Assembly (NCBI GenBank): GCA_026874595.1
Contig: CM049315.1
Location: 65,805,916 to 65,869,915 of the forward strand
Origin: Sipunculus nudus
Lineage: Eukaryota > Annelida > Sipuncula > Golfingiida > Sipunculidae
DNA: 64,000 nucleotides
Direction: 5' to 3'
This document shows, one piece after another, positions 58,201 to 62,026 of this stretch; within the stretch, counting starts at the first letter, position 1; each line of letters begins with the position of its first letter. A program made the position numbers and the translations under genes. The notes under the pieces were generated by a model. It had not been told where the DNA came from, did not search any database, and saw only the letters and a program-made list of their open reading frames with translations.

Positions 58201-58768
58201 GTCAATGTCAGAAATGTCAGTCTGTGTCAGAAATGTCAGTCGGTGTCAGAGATGTCAGTCGGTGTCAGAGATGTCAGTCGGTGTCAGAGATGTCAGTCGG
58301 TGTCAGATATGTAAGAAATGTCAGTCGGTGTCAGAGATGTCAGTCGGTGTCAGAGATGTCAGTCTGTGCCAGAGATGTCAGTCTGTGTCAGAGATGTCAG
58401 TCGGTGTCAGAGATGTCAGTCGGTGTCAGAGATGTCAGTCGGTGTCAGAGATGTCAGCGGTGCGGGCACTGCTTCAGATTCAGATGTCTTAACGTGAGGT
58501 TTGTTACGGCATTTAGGGGTTACTCTCACCACTTAATCTGTTAGATTGATCGATCCTATGACATTTAGGCAGCGAAGTTGGACTGGAAGGGGAAAACCGA
58601 AGGATATATCAATTTGCGTTAAGCACCATTAGCTACAAAAGTTATCTTTAGTGTATGTTAGCTGTATCTGTAAATGTTTGTTTAGTTACTTACCACCTGA
58701 AGGTGGTCCGTGGTCCTCTCGTGCGGGGCGATACCCAGGACTTTCTTCAAACGACTTCCACCTTTTTG
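7000..58768 (-). CDS. CNBD2: CNBD2-like cyclic nucleotide-binding protein, 14 exons, 5' partial
   Basis: The coding path joins 58768-58694, 36574-36486, 35794-35632, 26391-26308, 25552-25488, 18680-18603, 18402-18342, 18195-18057, 11945-11839, 11345-11240, 9852-9788, 8987-8916, 7616-7482 and 7125-7000. All introns are GT-AG, every junction keeps phase, and the total is 1365 nt including TGA. In the visible 454 residues, a first cNMP-binding domain spans about 36-150. It ends in the cassette [16 protein letters not shown], which keeps the Glu and Arg that contact the cyclic phosphate and ribose in this family. A second such fold (about 160-235 and 345-410) is split by a basic linker and lacks the cassette Glu (FGLESLF). 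CNBD2 (CRIS) in mouse is a cAMP-binding protein needed for sperm function; the same role here is inferred. The N-terminus is missing. Introns range from 146 nt to 22 kb. Identification rests on recognised domain order and motifs, not on a search. Confidence 0.88.
7433..7476. repeat. (AT)n microsatellite fused to the exon 13 donor
   Basis: On the minus strand the intron starts gtaag and continues straight into about 44 bp of AT, so the array occupies the intron from position +6. Confidence 0.95.
7482..7616 (-). CDS. CNBD2: CNBD2-like exon 13, degenerate cassette of second cNMP domain
   Basis: The 135-nt exon is phase 0 at both ends. It encodes [20 protein letters not shown], then [20 protein letters not shown] and TVSEI. 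With exon 12 it reads VFGLESLF...[15 protein letters not shown]. This is a recognisable CNBD2 C-terminal block in which the cassette Glu after FG is replaced by Leu. The domain is therefore probably structural rather than ligand-binding. The donor gtaagt merges directly into an (AT)n array (7433-7476). Confidence 0.92.
7795..7972. repeat. GC-rich inverted-repeat element in intron 12
   Basis: A perfect 14-bp inverted repeat (GACCCGCAGCCCGC at 7814-7827, complement at 7939-7952) encloses GC-rich sequence with repeated gcggggcggg motifs. Flanking DNA is AT-rich. It looks like a small MITE or a very stable hairpin. No target-site duplication was resolved. Confidence 0.6.
8137..8161. repeat. (AT)n(GT)n microsatellite
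   Basis: A short AT run followed by about nine GT units. Confidence 0.85.
8916..8987 (-). CDS. CNBD2: CNBD2-like exon 12, second cNMP domain resumes
   Basis: The 72-nt exon is phase 0 at both ends, with acceptor ttgctttttcag and donor gtaagt. It encodes [19 protein letters not shown] followed by AGAVF. The f.qi..L..G.vFG pattern is the strand running into a cNMP cassette, and Gly is supplied by the next exon. The beta-roll thus resumes here after the linker insertion. Confidence 0.87.
9788..9852 (-). CDS. CNBD2: CNBD2-like exon 11, serine/arginine linker with RRSS motif
   Basis: The 65-nt exon has acceptor tatattttgcag. It encodes (S)[19 protein letters not shown] and ends QR before gtaggc. 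RRSS fits the PKA consensus RRxS. QRPKSAS echoes RRRPKSA of exon 8. The 3' boundary is the least certain in the gene, because gtagaa nine bases earlier and gtattt nine bases later are also in phase 0; gtaggc was chosen for the G at position +5. Confidence 0.68.
10090..11225 (-). repeat. Dispersed modular repeat, minus orientation, in intron 10
   Basis: The same module recurs several times (near 10150, 10490, 10815 and 10975). Read on the minus strand each carries a form of 'caggtttccaaggagatttt' next to 'gaccta(t)' and 'agaattc(t)aggtc..acgg'. These match the plus-oriented copies at 12.2 kb and 62.8-63.9 kb. No coding frame runs through it. Confidence 0.7.
11240..11345 (-). CDS. CNBD2: CNBD2-like exon 10, linker segment
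   Basis: The 106-nt exon uses the pyrimidine-rich acceptor atcatcctttcccag and donor gtaagt. It encodes [19 protein letters not shown] followed by [16 protein letters not shown], an acidic hydrophilic stretch. The open frame extends further 5' to another AG at 11404-11405. Starting there after exon 9 would give an immediate stop, so the inner acceptor fits. The first base of a Ser codon is left at the donor. Confidence 0.7.
11839..11945 (-). CDS. CNBD2: CNBD2-like exon 9, linker segment
   Basis: The 107-nt exon has acceptor tctattttatcacag and donor gtatcg. It encodes [20 protein letters not shown] followed by [15 protein letters not shown]. It is polar and rich in Ser, Asp and Arg, with no motif I can assign. 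The GC-rich coding-like composition, phase agreement with exon 8 and a clean acceptor support it. An AG two bases further in would shift the frame, so the first AG is used. Confidence 0.75.
12180..12497 (+). repeat. Dispersed modular repeat, plus orientation, 3' end intact
   Basis: Two modules with 'ttcaggtttccaaggagat' and 'tctaggtctaacgga' are followed by the terminal segment gttaacggacggacgacgg...gatcgctatggctcagatgac...cagctgagctaaa. The same terminal segment closes the copy at 63862-63930. Confidence 0.72.
12500..13505 (+). repeat. Three diverged ~320-bp repeats ending in the same terminal motif
   Basis: Three modules start near 12515, 12858 and 13157. Each contains a form of 'ccaccagt.tt..gcagca' and then 'aaac(g)tctggcctgttgtatgaattt'. 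The last is followed by ttcagtcagctgagctaaaa (13485-13504), the terminal motif of the neighbouring family. They are probably old copies of one family. Confidence 0.5.
13537..16297. repeat. Minisatellite, 39-bp unit, ~71 copies
   Basis: The unit reads cttatagttagtaacaggtc then agcattatttcctctgtgt. Because 39 is a multiple of three and the unit lacks stops in some frames on both strands, long open frames with a 13-residue period appear; they are not coding. A block of about 180 bp (from tgggtgagtatt with gcaag variants) recurs at 14336, 15036 and 15536, giving higher-order periods of 700 and 500 bp. The array lies in intron 8. Confidence 0.95.
16487..17835. repeat. Minisatellite, 45-bp unit (44-bp variant), ~30 copies
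   Basis: The unit reads aaagctagcacaacacagaa then aaccatccagtcgtatggtgcaagt; a variant has caat in place of caagt. A second subtype carries catgttgtatagtgcaagt and accacacgg. The right half (17510-17800) is much more homogeneous than the left, which suggests recent amplification there. Open frames within it have a 15-residue period and are by-products. Confidence 0.95.
18057..18195 (-). CDS. CNBD2: CNBD2-like exon 8, end of beta-roll and first half of basic linker
   Basis: The 139-nt exon starts in phase 0 with GSCKVICEV, completing the strand begun in exon 7. It then leaves the fold with [12 protein letters not shown] and an amphipathic helix ([19 protein letters not shown]). The donor is gtagga, weaker than most in this gene. 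The last base, G, joins AG of the next exon to make Glu. The linker has no recognised fold. Confidence 0.82.
18342..18402 (-). CDS. CNBD2: CNBD2-like exon 7, beta strands of second cNMP-like domain
   Basis: The 61-nt exon has acceptor ccattttcag and donor gtaagt. It encodes [19 protein letters not shown]. The D.Vvip...sdYmvvi.sG pattern is the beta-roll of a second domain; the usual Gly-Asp/Glu ligand turn is replaced by Asp-Ser-Arg-Glu. It sits only 200 nt from exon 6 and 146 nt from exon 8, the tightest exon cluster in the gene. Confidence 0.88.
18603..18680 (-). CDS. CNBD2: CNBD2-like exon 6, start of second cNMP-like domain
   Basis: The 78-nt exon has acceptor ttttttacacag and donor gtaagt. 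After one base that completes the split Arg codon it encodes [15 protein letters not shown] followed by [10 protein letters not shown], ending two bases into a Lys codon. The f.hfp......f.y pattern is the helical lead-in of a second cNMP-binding domain. Confidence 0.87.
18690..20280. other. Intron 5, left part: no feature recognised
   Basis: AT-rich intronic sequence. No splice-bounded frame compatible in phase with exons 5 and 6 was seen, and those two exons join directly. Confidence 0.5.
20281..20660. mobile_element. MITE with 16-bp terminal inverted repeats
   Basis: ACGGTGGCTCGTATAG (20283-20298) is matched by its exact complement at 20643-20658. Flanking octamers taacatct and aaacgtct agree at 6 of 8 positions, compatible with an 8-bp hAT-type target duplication. 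Inside, both ends carry repeated short palindromes of the form tctcgt(g/t)(g/c)ccacgagata. There is no coding capacity. Confidence 0.82.
20670..22185. other. Intron 5, middle: no feature recognised
   Basis: AT-rich; short open frames only, without coherent splice sites or known motifs. Confidence 0.45.
22189..23778. mobile_element. Degenerate non-autonomous hAT-like element, ~1.6 kb
   Basis: The left end CAGAGTTTGGGG and the right end (minus strand CAGGGTTGGAGACAATTACA) resemble hAT termini. Subterminal regions on both sides are dense in gtaattg/caattac repeats in opposite orientation (22200-22320 and 23640-23770). The interior has no transposase frame. Flanking octamers (ttatacca, gactacta) match poorly, so the copy is old. 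Confidence 0.6.
24165..24181. repeat. Short (AT)n tract
   Basis: About 17 bp of alternating AT. Confidence 0.7.
24578..24607. repeat. (GATA)n microsatellite
   Basis: About seven GATA units with one AAGATA interruption. Confidence 0.85.
24850..24901. repeat. (AT)n microsatellite
   Basis: About 52 bp of uninterrupted AT. Confidence 0.95.
25488..25552 (-). CDS. CNBD2: CNBD2-like exon 5, C-helix after first cNMP domain
   Basis: The 65-nt exon has acceptor tttttatcttcag and donor gtaggt. It encodes [21 protein letters not shown] and ends two bases into an Arg codon. The pattern of an acidic-aromatic start followed by a basic amphipathic helix matches the B/C helices that close a cNMP-binding domain (d..rii.e...q....). 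It is phase-compatible with exons 4 and 6. Confidence 0.88.
26308..26391 (-). CDS. CNBD2: CNBD2-like exon 4, phosphate-binding cassette
   Basis: The 84-nt exon is phase 0 at both ends, with acceptor tttatttcag and donor gtcagt. It encodes 28 residues beginning [14 protein letters not shown] and continuing [15 protein letters not shown]. Joined to exon 3 it gives [16 protein letters not shown]. The Glu and the Arg correspond to the cAMP-contacting pair of the phosphate-binding cassette in PKA regulatory subunits, so the first domain looks competent for ligand binding. The intron boundary falls exactly between Gly and Glu of the cassette. Confidence 0.93.
26820..26863. repeat. (AT)n(GT)n microsatellite
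   Basis: About 25 bp of AT followed by gtgtgtgtatgtgtgtgt. Confidence 0.92.
27206..27292. repeat. Compound (AT)n microsatellite with a phase break
   Basis: Two AT runs joined at a ttat break. It is flanked on both sides by related copies of a 'ttgctctcg.gcataaaa' motif (27102, 27159, 27293). Confidence 0.93.
27560..27910 (+). mobile_element. tRNA-derived SINE-like repeat with internal B box
   Basis: GGTTCGAATCC at 27633-27643 is a consensus RNA polymerase III B box. About 35 bp upstream, cgctagtgaagccgg resembles a weak A box. The leading segment (gtgacataaaagcggaccga and the following actgtctcg) recurs as a direct repeat at about 27569 and 27818, so this is either two tandem partial copies or one flanked element. 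It does not fold as an intact tRNA in my reading. Confidence 0.5.
27919..28001. repeat. (AT)n microsatellite with one GT interruption
   Basis: About 82 bp of AT interrupted once by atgtat. Confidence 0.95.
28002..28896. other. Intron 3, no feature recognised
   Basis: AT-rich sequence without splice-bounded frames or repeats that I can name. Confidence 0.45.
28897..29563. repeat. Minisatellite, 23-bp unit, exactly 29 copies
   Basis: The unit is taagaaataattaatatg then tttgc (or cttgc). The tract is 667 bp, 29 times 23, with no length variation. Only two sites vary (a/g in taat(a/g) and t/c in (t/c)ttgc). The c variant falls at 29099, 29168, 29259, 29374 and 29489; the last three are spaced exactly five units apart. 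Confidence 0.97.
29564..32795. other. Intron 3, no feature recognised
   Basis: Over 3 kb of AT-rich sequence. The moderately GC-rich patch at 31380-31620 has a 71-codon minus-strand frame but no convincing splice sites. Exons 3 and 4 already join within the conserved cassette, so no constitutive exon is expected here. Confidence 0.45.
32796..32850. repeat. (AT)n microsatellite
   Basis: About 50 bp of AT, imperfect at the right end. Confidence 0.93.
33266..33299. repeat. (AT)n microsatellite, interrupted
   Basis: Two short AT runs with tacata in between. Confidence 0.85.
33517..34228. repeat. Minisatellite, 30-bp unit, ~24 copies
   Basis: The unit reads aagtctgtatttacaaagg then ccgggtctgtc. 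Because 30 is a multiple of three, both strands stay open with ten-residue periods ([10 protein letters not shown] forward, [10 protein letters not shown] reverse; frames of 218 and 269 codons). Substitutions show no bias that would mark either frame as protein-coding, and the array lies in intron 3. Units diverge more toward the right end. Confidence 0.95.
34229..35554. other. Intron 3 proximal part, no feature recognised
   Basis: A GC-richer patch near 35080-35420 contains a small exon look-alike (ttcag ... gtaggt, about 35061-35090 on the minus strand). It would insert ten residues inside the phosphate-binding cassette, so it is not accepted. Confidence 0.45.
35555..35622. repeat. (AT)n microsatellite beside the exon 3 donor
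   Basis: About 67 bp of AT lies about ten bases into the intron after exon 3 on the minus strand (gtaagtctga then AT). Confidence 0.95.
35632..35794 (-). CDS. CNBD2: CNBD2-like exon 3, beta-roll of first cNMP domain
   Basis: This 163-nt exon is the longest of the set. It encodes [20 protein letters not shown], then a strand with [11 protein letters not shown], an acidic turn, and [10 protein letters not shown], the start of the phosphate-binding cassette. The R..I.eG....s.YIlLsG pattern is the hallmark of the cNMP beta-roll. The donor gtaagt is followed five bases later by a 67-bp (AT)n array. The exon's 5' 64 nt are duplicated upstream in the intron (35843-35906). Base composition is GC-rich against an AT-rich background, as expected for coding sequence here. 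Confidence 0.93.
35731..35980 (-). repeat. 112-bp tandem duplication including the 5' part of exon 3
   Basis: Copy A (35731-35842) contains the first 64 nt of exon 3 plus its acceptor and 48 bp of intron. Copy B (35843-35954) repeats this at an exact 112-bp offset, and a partial third copy begins at 35955. Copy B keeps an acceptor AG (35908-35907) and reads [20 protein letters not shown], then Leu and a stop codon in the exon 3 frame. It has no donor of its own. Confidence 0.9.
36486..36574 (-). CDS. CNBD2: CNBD2-like exon 2, N-terminal helices of first cNMP domain
   Basis: The 89-nt exon starts in phase 0 after ttttacag and ends two bases into a codon at gtgagt. It encodes [15 protein letters not shown] followed by [14 protein letters not shown]. 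This is the usual alpha-helical entry of a cNMP-binding domain, where a conserved F..yp...q..lc..m.y pattern precedes the first beta strands. The split Thr codon is completed by the first base of exon 3. Confidence 0.88.
36577..37279. other. Start of the 22-kb intron 1 (3' part), no feature recognised
   Basis: Ordinary AT-rich sequence. Short frames on both strands lack splice context. Confidence 0.45.
37280..37338. repeat. (AT)n microsatellite
   Basis: About 58 bp of uninterrupted AT. Confidence 0.95.
37882..50728. repeat. 12.8-kb satellite-like array, 49-bp unit, ~260 copies, higher-order structure
   Basis: The unit reads ggccggacacggtcaggaca, then ataggccaggacaataaac, then ttagtacact (or ttagttgact). 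Several subtypes alternate (gtgggacac, aggtgactgatcgaacac, ccagggcattaaacttaata, acaggacaat short forms). A block of about 1.9 kb is tandemly duplicated almost perfectly: 44964-46871 and 46872-48779, offset 1908. A 1316-bp offset relates 43155-44470 to the following copy from 44471. Each unit contains tggcc and ggcca, so a short stem can form. Minus-strand frames with repeated [19 protein letters not shown] are by-products. The array is wholly inside intron 1. Confidence 0.97.
50829..51545. repeat. Minisatellite, 41-bp unit, ~17 copies
   Basis: The unit reads tttagagagacatgtacacg then agtctgggtttttattgtata. Copies vary mainly at gtacacg/gtccacc and tctggg/tcttgg. One copy is truncated near 51405. 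It starts 100 bp after the 49-bp array ends. Confidence 0.95.
51548..53590. other. Intron 1, no gene feature recognised
   Basis: Contains a two-copy 59-bp direct repeat (about 52812-52930, gtaacatcaccagct..ggga). A G10 run lies near 52960. No splice-bounded frame was found. Confidence 0.45.
53592..53990. repeat. Degenerate ~35-bp tandem repeat interrupted by a 150-bp insertion
   Basis: Units of the form gcgtgac.gactataatacag then ttagagatct repeat about six times up to 53803. They resume at 53958 (tataatacaattagagatct). Alternating units differ (aaaatacaggtagagagct), giving a 70-bp dimer. Confidence 0.75.
53804..53957. mobile_element. Small insertion with hAT-like left terminus
   Basis: The segment interrupts the tandem repeat cleanly and starts CAGGGGCGGATCCAG, a terminus seen in some hAT-type MITEs. 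The right end is G-rich and ends ggacccc. No inverted partner of the left end is preserved, so assignment to a family is weak. Confidence 0.4.
53991..55231. other. Intron 1, no gene feature recognised
   Basis: Short frames on both strands. Nothing is phase-compatible with splice signals. Confidence 0.4.
55232..55300. repeat. (CA)n microsatellite
   Basis: About 43 bp of pure CA (55252-55294) between acgcgcatg and cgcgcgcatg flanks. Confidence 0.95.
55420..57147. repeat. Minisatellite, 18-19-bp unit, ~95 copies with higher-order period
   Basis: The unit is catatctacatccccagt, with an extra c in many copies. A longer block with gtcatacccacatccc, ctttcatctctagt, atttacatcctttgt and tctacttatcagt recurs near 56175, 56323, 56565, 56800 and 56965. 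Forward frames of up to 202 codons (period SYLHPQ) are by-products. Confidence 0.95.
57173..58460. repeat. Minisatellite, 19-bp unit, ~67 copies
   Basis: The unit is tcagtcggtgtcagagatg, with gaaatg, ctgtg and gatg variants. Because 19 is not a multiple of three and the unit has no forward stop in any phase, all three forward frames stay open, with a 19-residue period. The longest is 490 codons (57020-58492). The array starts about 25 bp after the 18-bp array and ends 234 bp before exon 1. Confidence 0.96.
58694..58768 (-). CDS. CNBD2: CNBD2-like exon 1 (first visible), pre-cNMP region
   Basis: The 75-nt exon is in phase 0 at both ends. The acceptor is a pyrimidine-rich tract ending ttctcag, and the donor is a consensus gtaagt. 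It encodes 25 residues including [19 protein letters not shown], which runs directly into ILALVRG of the next exon. In CNBD proteins this segment, with its Pro and Glu-Arg-Thr, is the helix leading into the first cNMP-binding domain. The next exon downstream is 22 kb away. Upstream exons carrying the N-terminus were not recognised with confidence. Confidence 0.82.
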
Positions 58769-58878
58769 CTGAGAATGTAAAAATCTTACAAATCATTTAT
58801 CATGCAACGATCATATCATTTGAGTATATTTGTTTTCAACATTCTGTCCCTTGTCTGTTATTCTGTAGGGAATTGGTA

Positions 58879-59223
58879 TACCCCTTTCACATGGAAAATC
58901 CATACCGGTTTCAAATCGTTTTGAATGCGAATTGAGAGTTCACACTGCAATCCAAAGCGTTTTCAAACCGTTTGGCTAAAAATAATTTGAATCCAGCCCA
59001 GGAGGTGGTTTCGGACCGTTTTGAATACGAATCGTTTTATCCGCTTTGATAAAGTGTCGTGTGAACGCTCTGGAACAATTTGGACATGATGTTACATTGT
59101 CAAATGTACATCTCATGCATTAATGTTAGATGCCCCTGTGAACGCACAACAAGGATTAAATCCGATTTGGTCAAACAACTTTGCCCAAATCGTTTCGAAA
59201 ACGTTTTGTGTTTGAAAGGGGTA
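58879..59223. mobile_element. 345-bp MITE next to exon 1
   Basis: TACCCCTTTCA at the left end is matched by its complement TGAAAGGGGTA at the right end. The interior carries repeated cgttttgaa/ttcaaaacg motifs in both orientations. There is no coding frame. It starts 110 bp upstream of exon 1 of the CNBD2-like gene. Confidence 0.72.
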
Positions 59224-59229
59224 TTACAA

Positions 59230-60660
59230 GTTTATCAGCTTCACTGAACCGGTACATTTACACTCCTGTTTTCCGGCCACACCAATAATTGAAAGAATTC
59301 ATGAGGAACGGTGAACCTCAGACACAAAGAACCCCCTCTCCAGTCAATCCTACTGCGATTCACAATTTGGTGCCATCTGACGGCAAAATACCACACTATT
59401 CACAAAATCTAGTACTGATAAAAGGAATTCGGTCCACCTCTGTTCGCAAAGTTCTCTGAAACCGCGTTGCGTATGACACTGTGCCATACCTCATTTTAAA
59501 GATTATTATTCCCGCAGTGACATCGCCGTTATGAGAATAAATAATGTTTAATGAACACCTCATTTCGAGTGATTTTGTGCCTCTTTATCTGGCTTGAGTG
59601 GAGACTTCCACCGAAAACAGTTGAACTGCCTTCAGCAAAGACCAGATTGTGTTTGTGGTAACCTCCAGTGGAGGATCAGGGGCATGTGCATGTAATTAAC
59701 CTCAGTGACTGTTGACCTGATATTTGAAAAAGGCTCTGACCCACGTGCGTGGTCAGTCAATGTGAAAAACACATTACTCTCGCTTTATGAAAAGAAGGGG
59801 TTCAACCCAGGAGGATAAATGACAAAATCTTATACATGGTCCCCATTTCTGGAAAAGGGGTAGGGTTGGGGCGGGTTTGGGTTTTTTTTCAGGCCTCAAA
59901 ATTGGTCTGATACGATTTATAAAAGGTTGCGGCTGAAAAGAGGGACGGACCCCCCTTTACTCCCCCTTTGGTCCGCTTCTGCTACTAATGAGGTATGCAT
60001 ATTACCGTTTCCTTCTTCAGAAACAGTTTCCTTGCCTTAAAACGTACATTTAAATCATCCTTCACATCAACCTATTCTTTAAACGCCCAACAATAGTAAC
60101 AAGTCAAAGATCATCGAAAACCTGAGTGCCCCACGTCCCATTGCGGTTTGCAAATGGAAAAAAAATCGTCACTGACCAGGTCTTCATGGTCAACATACCG
60201 GTGTATAAATTTCTTGCCACGAGCACAGCGCCACTAAAGAGGTGTTAAAAAAGGTTTGTACATATCTTATTGAGAGAGTAACGCACTGAAATTCAATTTT
60301 TAGTTTAATTTGTTAATTAAAATAAGACCCAAAATTCCCCCTCTCAGTTAATGCATGTCTCCAACTCCGGTAAAATAGGCCCGGTATAGAGGGTTCATCA
60401 GCTAGTTTCCGATAAATCGCAATAGAGCACAGATTATAGAGAAAATATGACATTTGGAAAGCTGGAGAATGAGATATGTGAAGGACATCAATGGAGAGAC
60501 TTAACATTAAAATCTATAGATTCTATAGATCTATAGATTCTTGGACGCGCATCTTCTGTTGAAACAATACAAGCTGGTGGCTGATGGTTTTATTTAATCT
60601 AAGGGTATGGGAGGCGGACACTCCCACTTTTGGAAATTTTTAACGAACAAGTGAGCTTTA
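59230..60660. other. Region upstream of exon 1, no confident feature
   Basis: Contains a G-rich/C-rich patch (59855-59985) similar in style to the 53.8-kb insertion, and an imperfect palindrome of ctatagat units (60511-60540). A short exon look-alike at 60199-60233 is not accepted. Confidence 0.4.
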
Positions 60661-60661
60661 A

Positions 60662-62026
60662 GGCGGTTTCACACCGGATGCGTCCGAACAAATTTTACGT
60701 CCGAACGAAAATTTGCTGTGCGAACGAAAAAATAAAATCCTTTATTTTATGTTGGTGCATACACACCCGAACGATACTATCCGAACGAAAAAAATAGAAC
60801 ATGTTCGCATCGGATAAAAATGGCTTCTTTTTACCTTTAACACAACGGAGCTGGTACATTTATAACCAGACTGGTTCATTTGTACGTTACCTATTTGATA
60901 TATAATACTGTACAACAAAGAAATGTTGCTTCCTTGTCCACTTTTCTAAAATATTGTGATAAAAGAAAAATATAAAACCAGGGATTATTTATATTTCAAT
61001 AAAATCAATTTGATTTAGACAGAAATTGATAACTTTTTAGCTTCTATGATTTATCCATTAAAATCACTTTTTATATAATATGTATATTTCCTTGAGGAAT
61101 ATTATATTATAATCAAAGGAGATTTCAATCGCCGCTTGGCCACTTAATTTGATTTACATTCGAGGACAAAACGTTTAGACTTTCAAACCAGGTTAAGATA
61201 TAATATTTCATGGTAAATTCTAAAGCTTAATATATTATTTGCAATATATTACAGTTATTCTCTGAATAACAATGAATAATAATGGTGTTCTTTACCCTAC
61301 CTTTCCTCCGAAAATAAAATGTTCCGCGATAAATTTAGAAAAAAAAATCATGAACCAATAACTTTTTCATGTGTCATTTTTTTATTACAAAAGTGTTATT
61401 TTTAGTTTAACGTTTTGCCTATGAAAAGAAGTTTCAAAGGTTTGGGCAAACTGTTCTAAATCATATTGGCAGATTTGAAAATGAAATATAAATTAAACTA
61501 AACTATTGAATCAAACTTTAATTTAACTTTAAATGCAGTTGCAATGGAATCTGTTCTGTTGAAACAACAGGTTGCACGATATTTTTAAAGGCATTTTGAA
61601 ATGGGAATCTGGGTCCAGTCAGTGGTATAAATATATGTCACCTGTGAACTCATGACTATAGCTGGTACCTAGCGAGGCCCAATAATTTTCAATTATTCAG
61701 TCAGTATACTCTGAGATAAACTTTATTATTAATTATTAATAACAAAATTAATGAGAAAATCAATTAACAAGTTCAAAATATTCGACAGTTTTCTATATAG
61801 GTCTTATATATATATAAATATATACAGCCTATATTGTAGTGCATCCGATATATTTCTCATATAGATGTCCAATACTAATTTAGGAGACGAAAATTCCTCG
61901 GTCGGAAAACAAAAAATATCGTTCGGATTTGGTGTGAATGAAATTTCGGATGCGACAGGATTTTAGTCGGAACGACAGAAATATTCATTCGTGTCATATT
62001 CGTTCGGACGCATCCGGTGTGAAGCG
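60662..62026. mobile_element. 1.36-kb non-autonomous DNA transposon with 22-bp terminal inverted repeats
   Basis: TTCACACCGGATGCGTCCGAAC (60668-60689) is matched exactly by its complement at 62002-62023. Subterminal cgaacgaaa motifs recur at 60700, 60722 and 60782, and in inverted form (attcgttcgg, atcgttcgg) near the right end. The interior is AT-rich without a transposase frame. The right end directly abuts the next repeat family. Confidence 0.8.

Noticed and set aside
60199-60233. 35-nt minus-strand exon candidate upstream of exon 1 (ctctttag ... gtatgt)
   Set aside because: Splice signals are fair and phase is possible, but the 11 encoded residues show no CNBD2 resemblance and so short a stretch can arise by chance.
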